This document shows, piece after piece, positions 38,055 to 48,085 of a stretch of DNA of 64,000 nucleotides. The number at the start of each line of letters is the position of its first letter. Position 1 is the first letter of the stretch. The notes under the pieces are model-generated. The model worked only from the letters and a program-made list of their open reading frames with translations. It was not told the origin of the DNA and made no database searches. Source of the stretch: Geobacter sp. FeAm09. GTDB taxonomy: Bacteria; Desulfobacterota; Desulfuromonadia; Geobacterales; Pseudopelobacteraceae. The stretch lies in the NCBI RefSeq assembly GCF_008330225.1, contig NZ_CP042466.1, forward strand, positions 620,001 through 684,000. Reading direction: 5' to 3'. Made by a program: the position numbers and the translations under genes.

Positions 38055-38082
38055 TTGACCGTTTCAATTTCCCCGCTATACT
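38055..38082 (+). promoter_or_regulatory. Sigma-70 promoter of the second ferritin-like gene
   Basis: TTGACC (38055-38060), a 16-base spacer and TATACT (38077-38082). CTGTATACAA (38081-38090), shared with the other ferritin-like gene, overlaps the end of the -10 and would lie at the start of transcription. Confidence 0.6.
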
Positions 38083-38112
38083 GTATACAAAAATATGGCC
38101 ACGGGGGGGACT

Positions 38113-38610
38113 ATGGGGAGAGAGTTTTCGCTACAGGATGCTTTGAAGCTGGCGATCAAGGCTGAAAAGGATAGCATGGATTTCTACCGCAAGGCCGCCT
38201 CGGTGGCAAAGAACGAGCGGGCCAGGAAGGTGTTCGACCTGTTGGCCAACGAGGAGGTCGGCCATCTCAAGGCCTTCTTCGACCACTACAAGGGAGGGGA
38301 ATTCGGCGACCTGACCAGCTACATCAATTCGCCGGTGGACACGAAGAACCCCACCTACATGAAGCTGGAGAAGGCCATCAACGAAGAGATGGTCGAGCAG
38401 AAGGCCCTGGAATTGGCCCTGGCCGAGGAGAAGGAGTGCATCGGCCAGTATTCCCAGTTCGCCAGGGACGTGGTGGACCCCGGGGTCAGGAGCGTCTTCG
38501 AGCGGGTGGTCAAGGAAACCCAGGGACACTACGACCTGATCGAGTCCGAGTACGCCCACATCATGGCCATGGTGCATGAGAGCGACCAGGACATCTACGT
38601 CAGGGAGTAG
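38113..38610 (+). CDS. Ferritin-like / rubrerythrin-type diiron protein
   Basis: A 165-residue helical protein. Diiron ligand segments are AIKAEKDSMDFYRKAA, LANEEVGHLKAFF (ExxH), LALAEEKECIGQYSQF and VKETQGHYDLIESEY (ExxxH-like). ATG 38113 follows GGGGGGA closely; ATG 38095 is an alternative start. There is no rubredoxin domain. It is related in fold to the protein at 606-1079 and shares its upstream 10-mer, so the two may be co-regulated by iron or oxidative stress. A small cytochrome gene follows 90 bases later. Confidence 0.85.
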   Translation: MGREFSLQDALKLAIKAEKDSMDFYRKAASVAKNERARKVFDLLANEEVGHLKAFFDHYKGGEFGDLTSYINSPVDTKNPTYMKLEKAINEEMVEQKALELALAEEKECIGQYSQFARDVVDPGVRSVFERVVKETQGHYDLIESEYAHIMAMVHESDQDIYVRE

Positions 38611-38700
38611 GCGTACCCGCTTCATCATGCCATACATCAGGGGTCTGACGGCCGTGGATGGCGTCAGGCCCTTTCATCTTCCCCATGGAAAGGAACAGCA

Positions 38701-39015
38701 ATGAACATCAACCAGGCGCTTGTGCTTACGATTGCGGTCGTTGCCGCCGCGCCCCTGTGGGCCGCCCAGGACGGCCCCGCGACAGGGAAAAATCTGGGCA
38801 ATGTGGTCGGCGGCGACTTCAAGAAGGCCCATGCCGTCATTGAAAAGAAATGCACGGTCTGCCACAGCGACAAACGGATCGACGCCGCACTGTCATCAGG
38901 CAAGGACATGGCAAAGATCCAGCAGGAGATGGAGAGGCGGGGAGCCAAACTGAACGCCGGCGAGCGCGAGGTCCTGGGCATCTACTGGAAACAACAGAAC
39001 CCCTTGAAGAAATAG
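38701..39015 (+). CDS. Small periplasmic monohaem cytochrome c family protein
   Basis: A 104-residue protein with a signal peptide (cleaved near LWAAQDG) and one haem-c motif CTVCH (about residues 56-60). The Lys-rich C-terminus ends in ILGIYWKQQNPLKK-like sequence (VLGIYWKQQNPLKK). No clear distal Met ligand motif is present in the short remainder. The ferritin-like gene is upstream; whether they are one transcript is uncertain. Probable small electron carrier or haem sensor; partner unknown. Confidence 0.8.
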   Translation: MNINQALVLTIAVVAAAPLWAAQDGPATGKNLGNVVGGDFKKAHAVIEKKCTVCHSDKRIDAALSSGKDMAKIQQEMERRGAKLNAGEREVLGIYWKQQNPLKK

Positions 39016-39052
39016 GGGAGCTTCGGCAGGCATTCTGTCGGTGACGGGCATG

Positions 39053-39094
39053 AAAAAAGCGGCAGGGGATCGTTTCCCCTGCCGCTTCCGTTTT
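39053..39094. terminator. Bidirectional terminator between cytochrome gene and hppA
   Basis: A 13-bp stem (39057-39069 with 39075-39087) has six A on its left side, giving a T6 tail for the minus-strand hppA transcript, and TTTT three bases after its right side for the plus strand. Confidence 0.85.
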
Positions 39095-39115
39095 CCTGCT
39101 CGACAATCTGGCCGA

Positions 39116-41173
<2,058 letters not shown>

Positions 41174-41245
41174 TCTCTCAATTCCTCCTGTTGATATAAA
41201 TAGCCGATAATCAGGCGATTCTTTTTCACATGCAGAAACGAAAAA

Positions 41246-41274
41246 TTGTTAATGGAATAGCGGTTGATTGTCAA
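41246..41274 (-). promoter_or_regulatory. Sigma-70 promoter of hppA
   Basis: On the minus strand, consensus TTGACA (41274-41269), a 17-base spacer and TAACAA (41251-41246), about 75 bases before the hppA ATG. Confidence 0.7.
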
Positions 41275-41414
41275 GCGTTATTTCCCGCGTCCTGCCGCAG
41301 GTTTCCGCTCTTGAGGCCCGGCCCCGCTCCCACTTGTCATAGCGTGGGCGGCATGATATATAAGAAATCCGTAGCGTGGGGACACCATAACAACCATCAA
41401 AGGAGCATTCCCTG

Positions 41415-42248
41415 ATGAAATACGCATATTTTCTCCTCTTGGCCGCCGTGACCGGCTTGAGCGGTTGCGCCACCCAGAGTTCGCTCGACGTGGTCCGCAG
41501 CGATGTGGATGCCGTCAAAACCAGGCTGTTTTCCGTGGAGAAGGATCTGGGGGGGGTGAGGGACGAATCCAAGCAGGGGATCGGCTCCATCGAGAAGGAG
41601 TACAAATCCGACGTGACGGCGGTGCGCAAGCTCTCCGCCGATATCCAGGCCTCCATGGACAGCCTCAAGGCCGAGATCCAGGCACTGAACGGCAAGGCGG
41701 ACGACCTGGCCATCGCCACCAAAAAACCGACGGACGACCTGGCACGCTACCGGGAGGACGCGGACAAACGCATGCTCACCCTGGAAGATCGCGTCATGAA
41801 GCTGCAAGCGGCCATGGACGAACTGGGCAAGAAGCTGGGCGACCTCGCCTCCCAGCCGAAGAAGGAGGAGGTCGTCACCCCCGAATCGGCCTACACGAAG
41901 GGACTGGAACTCTTCAAGGCTGGGGATATGCCCGGCGCACGGGATGTTTTTACCAAGTTCCTGGACAAGTATCCCCAGCACGACCTGGCCGCCAACGCCC
42001 AGTACTGGATCGGCGAGACCTTCTACAGCGAAAAGGGGTACGAACCGGCCATCCTGGCGTATCAGGAGGTGATCAAACAGTATCCGACCAAGGACAAGGT
42101 CCCGGCCGCCATGCTCAAGCAGGCCATGTCCTTCAGGGCCATCAAGGACACCAAGAGCGCCCGGTACGTGCTGAAGAAGCTGGTGGAGGGATACCCCAAG
42201 AGCGACGAGGCGAAGAAGGCCAAGGAGCTGTTGAAGGAGATCAAGTAG
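41415..42248 (+). CDS. CpoB/YbgF-like TPR lipoprotein
   Basis: A 277-residue protein. The signal sequence ends in lipobox TGLSGCATQ (Cys about residue 17), so it is a lipoprotein. Residues 30-150 form a predicted coiled coil. Residues 160-275 hold TPR-like repeats (SAYTKGLELFKAGDMPGARD, AQYWIGETFYSEKGYEPAIL, AMLKQAMSFRAIKDTKSARY). This is the CpoB/YbgF layout; CpoB coordinates peptidoglycan synthesis with Tol-Pal constriction. E. coli CpoB is periplasmic rather than lipidated, and no tol/pal genes are adjacent here. AAAGGAGC precedes the ATG. Confidence 0.85.
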   Translation: MKYAYFLLLAAVTGLSGCATQSSLDVVRSDVDAVKTRLFSVEKDLGGVRDESKQGIGSIEKEYKSDVTAVRKLSADIQASMDSLKAEIQALNGKADDLAIATKKPTDDLARYREDADKRMLTLEDRVMKLQAAMDELGKKLGDLASQPKKEEVVTPESAYTKGLELFKAGDMPGARDVFTKFLDKYPQHDLAANAQYWIGETFYSEKGYEPAILAYQEVIKQYPTKDKVPAAMLKQAMSFRAIKDTKSARYVLKKLVEGYPKSDEAKKAKELLKEIK

Positions 42249-42276
42249 AGAAAAGGACTGGGAAACAGGGAAAAAC

Positions 42277-42312
42277 AGAAAGGGCGGCCCGTGGTGGGGG
42301 TCGCCCTTTCTT
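42277..42312. terminator. Bidirectional terminator between cpoB-like gene and hisB
   Basis: A stem of 10 bp extended by a G-T pair and three GC pairs (42277-42290 with 42298-42311), ending in TT; A-rich sequence on the left serves the minus strand. It separates two convergent genes. Confidence 0.7.
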
Positions 42313-42332
42313 CGTTGGATGGTGGGGGTGTG

Positions 42333-42920
42333 CTACAGGACCCCTTTGGTGGACATGACCCCCTGTACCCGGGGGTCGAGCTGGGTCGCCGTGTCCATGG
42401 CCCGGGCCACCGCCTTGAAACAGGCCTCCAGGATATGGTGCACGTTGTCGCCGTACATCACGTTGATGTGCAGGTTCAGGCCGCAGTGGTTGGCAAAGGC
42501 CTGGAAAAATTCCCGGGCCAGTTCCACGTCGAATTCGCCGATCTTCACCTTGGGGAGCCGCACGTTGTACACCAGATAGGGACGGCCGGAGATGTCCACC
42601 GCCACCGCCGCCAGGGTTTCGTCCATGGGGACCGTGGCCTGGCCGTAGCGCCGGATGCCCTTCTTGTCCCCCAGGGCCTGTTTGAACGCCTCGCCCAGCA
42701 CGATGCCGATATCCTCCACCGTGTGGTGGTAGTCGATGTCGATATCGCCGCAGGCCTCGATCTTGAGGTCGAAGAGGCCGTGCCGGGCAAACAGGTTCAG
42801 CATGTGATCGAAAAACGGGACCGAGGTGCAGATCGTGCCCTGGCCGCTGCCATCCACATCCAGTGACAGCTTGATCTTCGTTTCCTGGGTGATCCGTTCT
42901 ATCGCAGCGCATCGTGACAT
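42333..42920 (-). CDS. hisB: Imidazoleglycerol-phosphate dehydratase HisB
   Basis: A 195-residue Mn-dependent enzyme for the sixth step of histidine synthesis. Metal and catalytic segments include [13 protein letters not shown] and its later repeat [20 protein letters not shown]. It is monofunctional: no HisB-N phosphatase domain. ATG 42920 is chosen because GGGAGGTC lies just upstream; it drops four residues from the longest ORF. The hisH, hisA and hisF genes that usually follow are absent; a terminator comes next. An inverted-repeat element separates it from hisC. Confidence 0.95.
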   Translation of the reverse strand: MSRCAAIERITQETKIKLSLDVDGSGQGTICTSVPFFDHMLNLFARHGLFDLKIEACGDIDIDYHHTVEDIGIVLGEAFKQALGDKKGIRRYGQATVPMDETLAAVAVDISGRPYLVYNVRLPKVKIGEFDVELAREFFQAFANHCGLNLHINVMYGDNVHHILEACFKAVARAMDTATQLDPRVQGVMSTKGVL

Positions 42921-42935
42921 ATGACCTCCCAAGAA

Positions 42936-43053
42936 GTTGTTGAAAAACAGCCATCAGGCCTTCATCCTCGAAAGCCCTTTCGTGTGGCGTAGCAAAGCTC
43001 ACGCCTCTTCAGGGCCTTCTCCGGGTGCGACGATCCGACTATTTTTGAACAAC
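42936..43053. repeat. Intergenic inverted-repeat element (GGCGTAGC type), copy A
   Basis: Terminal arms 42936-42950 and 43039-43053 match at 13 of 15 positions, ending in GTTGTT. The centre has the hairpin GGCGTAGC...GCTCACGCC. The element is about 118 bp, lies between hisC and the hisB ribosome site, and shares its central motif with elements at 52259 and 61318. Confidence 0.65.
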
Positions 43054-43121
43054 CTCAGTTTTTAATAGTCTTCTAAAGGCGGATTGACCGCGTTCATCCT
43101 GTTTATCCCTATTTTGGCTGC

Positions 43122-44174
43122 CTATCCGATCTCCTTCAGGGCCGCCAGGGTCAGCTCCATCTCCTCGCGGGTTCCGATGGAGATGCGCAGACCGTGGGCC
43201 AACAGCGGGTCGGACAACAGGCGCACCAGGATCTTGCGGCTGTACAGGGCCTCGTAGACCCGCTTGCCGTTCCGGTCGGGCGGGGTGGCGAAGACGAAAT
43301 TGCCCTGGGACGGGATCACGCCGTAGCCGATGCCGGTCAGCCCTTGGGTGAACCACTCCCGGGTCTCGCGGATGCGGGCGCAGCAGCTCCGGAAATAGGG
43401 CTGGTCCTGCAGCGCCGCCACGCAGGCTGCCTGGGCCAGGCGGTCCAGGTTGTAGTGGTCGCGGATCTTGTCCAGGGCGGCAATGATCTCGGGGCGGGCG
43501 ATGGCCAGACCAAGGCGCATACCGGCCAGGGCGTAGCTCTTGGAAAAGGTGCGGGTCACCACCACGTTGTCGTATTTCTTTACCAGTTCCAGGGCGTTGC
43601 CGTCGGCAAAGTCGGCATAGGCCTCGTCGATCACCAAAAGGCCGCTGCACCGCCGGGCCAGTTCCTCCACGTACTCCCGGGGAAACGCGAAGCCGAGCGG
43701 CGCATTGGGGGAGGTGAGGAAGAACAGTTTGCCCTCGTAGCGCTCGGGGAAGTCGGCGATGCGGAAGTCGTCGGTCAGGCCGAAGGTGCGCACCCTGGCT
43801 CCCTGGATCTCCCCCAGGGTGGCGTAATAGGAGTAGGAGGGGTGGACGAAGGCGATCTCCTCTCCCTCGCCGGCGCAGGCGCGGATCAGGTTGTTGAGCA
43901 CCTCGTCGGAGCCGTTGGCCATGATGATCCAGGAGGGATCGAAGCCGTACAGTTCTCCGGCCGCCTCGCGCAGCCTGGAGCTGGAGGCGCTGGGGTAGGT
44001 GCGCAGCAGGGCGCCGTCCACGCCCACCTCCTCGTAGATGGCCTCCACGACTCGGGGCGACGGCGGATAGGGGTTTTCGTTGGTGTTCAGCTTGATCCAC
44101 GAGGCCACGTCGTCCGGCTGGAAGCCGGGGACGTACCCCTTCATGTCGCGTATGTTGGGTCGGAGTAGATTCAT
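43122..44174 (-). CDS. hisC: Histidinol-phosphate aminotransferase HisC
   Basis: A 350-residue PLP aminotransferase converting imidazole-acetol phosphate to histidinol phosphate. Motifs are [33 protein letters not shown] (PLP-pairing Asp) and the Schiff-base lysine in [16 protein letters not shown]. No clear ribosome site precedes the ATG. A predicted promoter at 44184-44212 would give a leader of only a few bases. It is 6 kb away from hisD, although these genes are normally neighbours. Confidence 0.95.
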   Translation of the reverse strand: MNLLRPNIRDMKGYVPGFQPDDVASWIKLNTNENPYPPSPRVVEAIYEEVGVDGALLRTYPSASSSRLREAAGELYGFDPSWIIMANGSDEVLNNLIRACAGEGEEIAFVHPSYSYYATLGEIQGARVRTFGLTDDFRIADFPERYEGKLFFLTSPNAPLGFAFPREYVEELARRCSGLLVIDEAYADFADGNALELVKKYDNVVVTRTFSKSYALAGMRLGLAIARPEIIAALDKIRDHYNLDRLAQAACVAALQDQPYFRSCCARIRETREWFTQGLTGIGYGVIPSQGNFVFATPPDRNGKRVYEALYSRKILVRLLSDPLLAHGLRISIGTREEMELTLAALKEIG

Positions 44175-44183
44175 AATATCTGA

Positions 44184-44212
44184 GAAATATCACGCTTGCG
44201 GCTTCCGTTCAA
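44184..44212 (-). promoter_or_regulatory. Putative promoter of hisC-hisB
   Basis: Minus strand TTGAAC (44212-44207), 17-base spacer, TATTTC (44189-44184). Transcription would begin within a few bases of the hisC ATG, giving an almost leaderless mRNA. Confidence 0.45.
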
Positions 44213-44330
44213 GCCTGAAACGTGGAGGAGGGGATGAAACCTTGCTCACGCAACGACGCAACGAGATTCAAAAGAACGCTGCTCCCCATGGCTTCTTGAT
44301 GTGATGCACATTGTTTGCACAATTGATGCG

Positions 44331-44358
44331 TTGACAATATGAACCGATTAGTTACGAT
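44331..44358 (+). promoter_or_regulatory. Putative promoter in the hisC upstream gap
   Basis: Consensus TTGACA (44331-44336), 16-base spacer, TACGAT (44353-44358). The gap 44175-44589 also holds the small ORF at 44364 and the hisC promoter; nothing else was recognised in it. Confidence 0.4.
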
Positions 44359-44363
44359 TAATT

Positions 44364-44561
44364 ATGGTTGCTTACAACGAAAATCCCGCCCCTGAATTGT
44401 GCCGGACATGGCGAGACCCCAGAAGCATTGTCTTCCACTGCATCGCGGAACAGGGCCAAGGGGAAAACTGTATTTTTGCGGCGGGGTCCAACGGGAACCG
44501 TTACTGCGTCCATATCAACCGCGCAGAGTTCCTGACGTCGCAACCTGGCAGATTGATGTAA
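44364..44561 (+). CDS. Hypothetical small protein (doubtful)
   Basis: A 65-residue ORF with no recognised domain and no ribosome site. It begins only six bases after a fair promoter -10, so it would have to be read from a leaderless mRNA. The composition is plausible for a soluble protein (for example CVHINRAEFLTSQ). It is the only thing coding-like in a 415-base gap. It may be chance. Confidence 0.3.
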   Translation: MVAYNENPAPELCRTWRDPRSIVFHCIAEQGQGENCIFAAGSNGNRYCVHINRAEFLTSQPGRLM

Positions 44562-44589
44562 TCCTCCCGAAAACTTTTTCCCTACGCCA

Positions 44590-44853
44590 TCACTTCTCCC
44601 CCAGCTTTCGTTCGAGTCGCTCGATGACCTGGGCTACCGTGCCTTCCCGGTCGTCCCCGCGCACGGTAAAGTAGAAATACTGGCCCGTGTGGTTGGACCA
44701 GTCCAGATCTTCCACCGGCAACGGTTCCAGCAGGGATGCGATCTGTTCATAGGATATGAACGGGTCGCCGTCGGGCCACGTGCGGTCGAGCCGTGCCTGT
44801 TGGGCATCCGTCAGGGGGATCCGGTAGGTTATGGAATAGATCTCCGCTTTCAT
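44590..44853 (-). CDS. Conserved-looking hypothetical protein
   Basis: An 87-residue soluble protein (MKAEIYSITYRIPLTDAQQA ... VAQVIERLERKLGEK) preceded by a strong GGGGGGAGG ribosome site. It has a mixed alpha/beta composition and no motif I recognise. It lies between the hisC upstream gap and the LysR gene on the same strand; no functional clue from context. Confidence 0.65.
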   Translation of the reverse strand: MKAEIYSITYRIPLTDAQQARLDRTWPDGDPFISYEQIASLLEPLPVEDLDWSNHTGQYFYFTVRGDDREGTVAQVIERLERKLGEK

Positions 44854-44923
44854 GATGTCGCGCCTCCCCCCCTATTCGATTGATTTCGCCAGAGCCTCAC
44901 AACCATGACGAGGCGCGTTTCCT

Positions 44924-45832
44924 TCATCGTTCAAGCTCTTCCTGGATTGCCGCAACCCGTTCCCGGACGAGTTGCAAAAAAGCGTCGCGGGGTGGGGAAT
45001 CCGACCGGGCACGCCAGCACATGACGAGGGGCATGGGATCGAGAGCGGGTGAAATCGGCACATACGCCACCTGCCTGCTGCGCAGATTCCTGGCCCCTTC
45101 GGGAACGATGCCGACCCCCAATCCGGCGGCCACCATCGTCAGGACCGTTGCCATCAGGTCGGGGCTGTGAGCGACCGACGGTGAAAAACCTGCCGTTCGA
45201 CAGGCGGAAATGATGTGGTCGTACATGCCGACCGCCACCATTCGATCCAGAAGCACGAACGGCTCCTGGGCAAGCTCGGAAAGTTCCACTCGCTGGCGGG
45301 ATGCCAGCGGATGGGTTTCGGCCATCACCGCAAGCAGGTTCTCCCGAAACAGCACCTGGGCTGCCAGGTCGGGATGACCCGGCGGCAGCGGACGGGTGAA
45401 GCCGACATCGATCTCCTCCCGGGCAAAGGCGGCCAACTGCCGGTCCGGCGTCAACTCATGCATCCGTATCGTGACGTCTGGATACAGCGCCCGATAACAA
45501 CGAATCAGTTCCGGGAGAATGTGCATGGTCGGCGCCGCAAAAAAGCCGATGGACAGTTCGCCCACCTCGCCCCGTGACGTGCGCCTCGCCTTGTCTTTTG
45601 CCGCTTCCACCGACGCCAGAATCGATCGTGCGTCCTCCAGAAAGACCTTCCCGGCTGCCGTCAACTGGACGGTACGGGTATTGCGGAACAACAGCGGCGT
45701 GCCCATGTCCCGTTCCAGATCCGAGATCTGCGTGCTCAGTGCCGGTTGGGCCACCAGAAGTTTCTCGGCCGCCTTGGAGAAGTTCAACTCCGACGCCACG
45801 GCCACGAAATAACGGAGATGTCGTAGTTCCAT
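44924..45832 (-). CDS. LysR-family transcriptional regulator
   Basis: A 302-residue regulator. The N-terminal winged helix-turn-helix is MELRHLRYFVAVASELNFSK with AAEKLLVAQPALSTQISDLE. A periplasmic-binding-protein-like effector domain follows (about 90-295, GELSIGFFAAPTMHILPELI). It is divergent from an MFS transporter gene, the classic arrangement in which the regulator controls both. A perfect AT-rich palindrome lies 17 bases upstream of its start codon. Effector unknown. Confidence 0.93.
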   Translation of the reverse strand: MELRHLRYFVAVASELNFSKAAEKLLVAQPALSTQISDLERDMGTPLLFRNTRTVQLTAAGKVFLEDARSILASVEAAKDKARRTSRGEVGELSIGFFAAPTMHILPELIRCYRALYPDVTIRMHELTPDRQLAAFAREEIDVGFTRPLPPGHPDLAAQVLFRENLLAVMAETHPLASRQRVELSELAQEPFVLLDRMVAVGMYDHIISACRTAGFSPSVAHSPDLMATVLTMVAAGLGVGIVPEGARNLRSRQVAYVPISPALDPMPLVMCWRARSDSPPRDAFLQLVRERVAAIQEELER

Positions 45833-45848
45833 GATCTATTTATAGCAA

Positions 45849-45880
45849 AAATATATAATTGTTACAATAATTATATATTT
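45849..45880. promoter_or_regulatory. Palindromic operator between LysR and MFS genes
   Basis: A perfect 12-bp inverted repeat (45849-45860 with 45869-45880) surrounds an 8-base centre. Inside, ATTGT-T-ACAAT forms the T-N11-A pattern of LysR sites. TATAAT occurs once on each strand in the arms, so binding could block or arrange both divergent promoters. Confidence 0.7.
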
Positions 45881-45983
45881 CACAAATATATAAGGCTTCT
45901 TTAGGATGTGAGGTAGGGACGGCGAGCACCTCGCGTGCTCGGACGTTCGAACGAACAACCCCACAAACGAAGGAGATTATCGT

Positions 45984-47207
45984 ATGACTTCCCTTGAGAC
46001 AGTACAAACCATTGATGGCGCCGCAACAGCCGGCAAGCTGCCTGCGGCTCTGGTGCTCTTTCTGGCGGCGGGTGCCGGCTTTTCCGTCGCTTCGCTCTAT
46101 TACAGCCAACCGATGCTTGGCGTGCTGGGGGCGGACATCGGCGCTTCGGACCGCGCGGTGGGCTGGGTGCCGACCTTGACCCAATTGGGGTATGCCGTGG
46201 GCATCCTGCTCCTCGCCCCCCTGGGTGACCGATACGACCGGCGGCGCATTATCCTTGCCAAGGCGGCGGCGCTGGTCCTGGCGCTGTTCGTTGCCGCCGC
46301 CGCGCCGTCCATCGGGCTCCTGCTGGCGGCCAGTCTGGTGATCGGCCTCGCCGCCACGCTGGCTCAGGACATCGTGCCCTCCGCCGCCCACCTGGCACCG
46401 GCAGCGCAACGGGGCAAGGTGGTGGGCACGGTGATGACCGGGCTGCTGCTGGGCATCGTGCTGTCCCGCGTGGTGAGCGGCTACATGGCGGAACACTTCG
46501 GCTGGCGCGCCGTCTTTTACGGCGCGGCCGCCAGCATCGTCCTGGTCGGATTCGAGTCCTGGCGCAGCCTGCCGAGCTTCCGGCCGGCCATGCACGACTC
46601 CTACGGCGAGTTGCTGAAGTCGCTCGGCCACCTGTGGCGGCGTCACGGCGCCTTGCGCCGAGCGGCCCTGGCCCAAGGGCTGCTGTCGGTCGGTTTCAGC
46701 GCCTTCTGGTCCACTCTGGCTGTGATGCTGCATGCCGCACCGTTCCATCTGGGCAGTGCCGCAGCCGGCAGCTTTGGCCTGGCCGGGGCAGCGGGCGCCA
46801 TGGCCGCGCCCCTGGCGGGGCACCTGGCCGACCGGCGCGGGCCGGAGCAGGTCACGCGCCTGGGAGCGGGTCTCGTTGCCCTGTCGTTCGCGGCCATGTT
46901 CTTTTCGCCGCTGCTTTCGCCCCCTGCCCGGTTGTGGCTCTTCGCAGCCAGTGCCGTCGGCTTCGACCTGGGCGTGCAGGCCACATTGATCGCCCATCAG
47001 ACCATTATTTACGGCATCGACCCCGGCGCACGCAGCCGGCTCAATGCGATCATGTTCGTGGGCATGTTCACCGGCATGGCCACCGGTTCGGCATTGGGCA
47101 GCCTGTTGCAGGCGCAATGGGGCTGGATGGCGGTAACGGCCCTGGCTACGGCGACGGCAATCGGGGCGCTGGCGACGCGCCTGGGGCCTGCGGCTGCCAG
47201 CCGCTAG
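45984..47207 (+). CDS. Major facilitator superfamily transporter
   Basis: A 407-residue, about 12-helix transporter with the MFS loop motif GDRYDRRRI after helix 2 and a second, related motif GHLADRRGP between helices 8 and 9. The pattern resembles drug or sugar efflux carriers. A strong AAGGAG site precedes ATG 45984. Expression is likely controlled by the divergent LysR protein. Substrate unknown. A large G+C-rich hairpin follows. Confidence 0.92.
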   Translation: MTSLETVQTIDGAATAGKLPAALVLFLAAGAGFSVASLYYSQPMLGVLGADIGASDRAVGWVPTLTQLGYAVGILLLAPLGDRYDRRRIILAKAAALVLALFVAAAAPSIGLLLAASLVIGLAATLAQDIVPSAAHLAPAAQRGKVVGTVMTGLLLGIVLSRVVSGYMAEHFGWRAVFYGAAASIVLVGFESWRSLPSFRPAMHDSYGELLKSLGHLWRRHGALRRAALAQGLLSVGFSAFWSTLAVMLHAAPFHLGSAAAGSFGLAGAAGAMAAPLAGHLADRRGPEQVTRLGAGLVALSFAAMFFSPLLSPPARLWLFAASAVGFDLGVQATLIAHQTIIYGIDPGARSRLNAIMFVGMFTGMATGSALGSLLQAQWGWMAVTALATATAIGALATRLGPAAASR

Positions 47208-47240
47208 ATATCTGGCAGGAGGAGGCCTGCAAGGCGGAAC

Positions 47241-47286
47241 GGGGCGCGTCTGCATCCTGCATATGCGGGGAATGCGGACGCGCCCC
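47241..47286 (+). other. Long stem-loop after the MFS gene
   Basis: 15-base arms (47241-47255 with 47272-47286) pair throughout, with one T-G pair. There is no T tract, so it is not a standard intrinsic terminator, but it may block exonucleases or aid Rho-type termination. Confidence 0.5.
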
Positions 47287-47342
47287 CTCCGGCCATTCCA
47301 ACGGCCCCGGAATTTCGGGGCTGATGCCGAACCGTCAGGACA

Positions 47343-47351
47343 TGGTATAAT
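47343..47351 (+). promoter_or_regulatory. Extended -10 promoter of the small HTH gene
   Basis: TGGTATAAT: a perfect TATAAT (47346-47351) with the TGn extension, no recognisable -35; 34 bases before ATG 47385. Confidence 0.5.
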
Positions 47352-47384
47352 GATACAGGTCATCCCAGGTCAAAGGAGCGAGCC

Positions 47385-47567
47385 ATGTCATTGACGAAAA
47401 GCTGGTACACGATCGATGAGGCGGCTGACAAGTACGGGGTTTCCCACAAACAACTGCAAAAATGGGTTGAGAGCGGGGTGCTGCGCACTGAGGGGGGCAA
47501 GGGCACGGTGATCCTGCTGAATGGCGATGACATCGAGATGGAATTGAATCTTATGCCATCGGTGTAA
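47385..47567 (+). CDS. Small MerR/excisionase-type helix-turn-helix protein
   Basis: A 60-residue protein with the winged-helix start SWYTIDEAADKYGVSHKQLQ, followed by KWVESGVLRTEGGKGTVILL. This is the single-domain HTH-17/MerR-like fold used by excisionases and small regulators. AAAGGAG precedes the ATG. No integrase or phage genes are nearby, so an Xis role is not supported. The next gene starts 4 bases after its stop, suggesting a two-gene operon. Confidence 0.75.
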   Translation: MSLTKSWYTIDEAADKYGVSHKQLQKWVESGVLRTEGGKGTVILLNGDDIEMELNLMPSV

Positions 47568-47571
47568 TGCC

Positions 47572-47757
47572 ATGAAACTGCTCATAACGAAGATATGGAA
47601 CTGGTGGGACGTGTGGCTGCTGAAGTGGTGCGCGTTCCTGTTCGGCATTGCGGCGGGGGCGTATTTCCATGCGGCTGTCCTGCCGTATGTGGGGGTGATT
47701 CTTGTGGTTGCGGCCCTGCTGGCCATCAGGCCGGTTCTTGCCTATTGGAAAAAGTAG
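47572..47757 (+). CDS. Small membrane protein, unknown function
   Basis: A 61-residue protein with a Trp-rich N-terminus (IWNWWDVWLLKWCAFLFGIA) and two likely membrane helices (about 14-34 and 38-56). It follows the small HTH gene after 4 bases and is probably co-transcribed with it. No family recognised. Confidence 0.6.
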   Translation: MKLLITKIWNWWDVWLLKWCAFLFGIAAGAYFHAAVLPYVGVILVVAALLAIRPVLAYWKK

Positions 47758-47875
47758 CTATCCTGCCATACGACATGCTTTGGCGCGATTCCTGGGAAAC
47801 AGTGACCAGGCCGGCACGCCAAGGCATGCCGATAACTTGGAAACTGCCGATCTGATCCCCATGACATTTCTCCTG

Positions 47876-48085
47876 TCAACGACGGCCGCCGTCATCGCCG
47901 CCGCGGTCGCCGCCCCCACCGCGCTGCTCATCATGGAACAATCCGCCGCCCCTGCCGCCGCTTATGCTCCCGTTGCCCCCGCGCCCGCCCCCGCCGCCAC
48001 CTTCATACGGCCAGCCGAGACAGCCGGACAGCATCGAGATCGTTGCCAGCATAAGTGCCGTTTTTACCCAAGTATATGTGTTCAT
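47876..48085 (-). CDS. Small glycine-rich lipoprotein
   Basis: A 69-residue predicted lipoprotein: signal segment MNTYTWVKTALMLATISMLS, lipobox LSGC at residues 19-22, then WPYEGGGGGGRGGNG and further Gly/Arg/Asp repeats. GAGGA lies 8 bases before the ATG. The mature 48 residues are mostly Gly, Arg and Asp, so they are probably disordered. The opposite strand is also open (see rejected items), but the lipobox and ribosome site favour this strand. Confidence 0.6.
   Translation of the reverse strand: MNTYTWVKTALMLATISMLSGCLGWPYEGGGGGGRGGNGSISGGRGGGLFHDEQRGGGGDRGGDDGGRR

Noticed and set aside
41465-42358. Plus-strand 297-codon frame overlapping the CpoB-like gene
   Set aside because: It is an out-of-frame Gly/Arg-rich shadow of the lipoprotein gene, with no start signal.
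47385-47567. Small HTH protein as a phage excisionase
   Set aside because: No integrase, attachment-site repeat or phage gene is near it.
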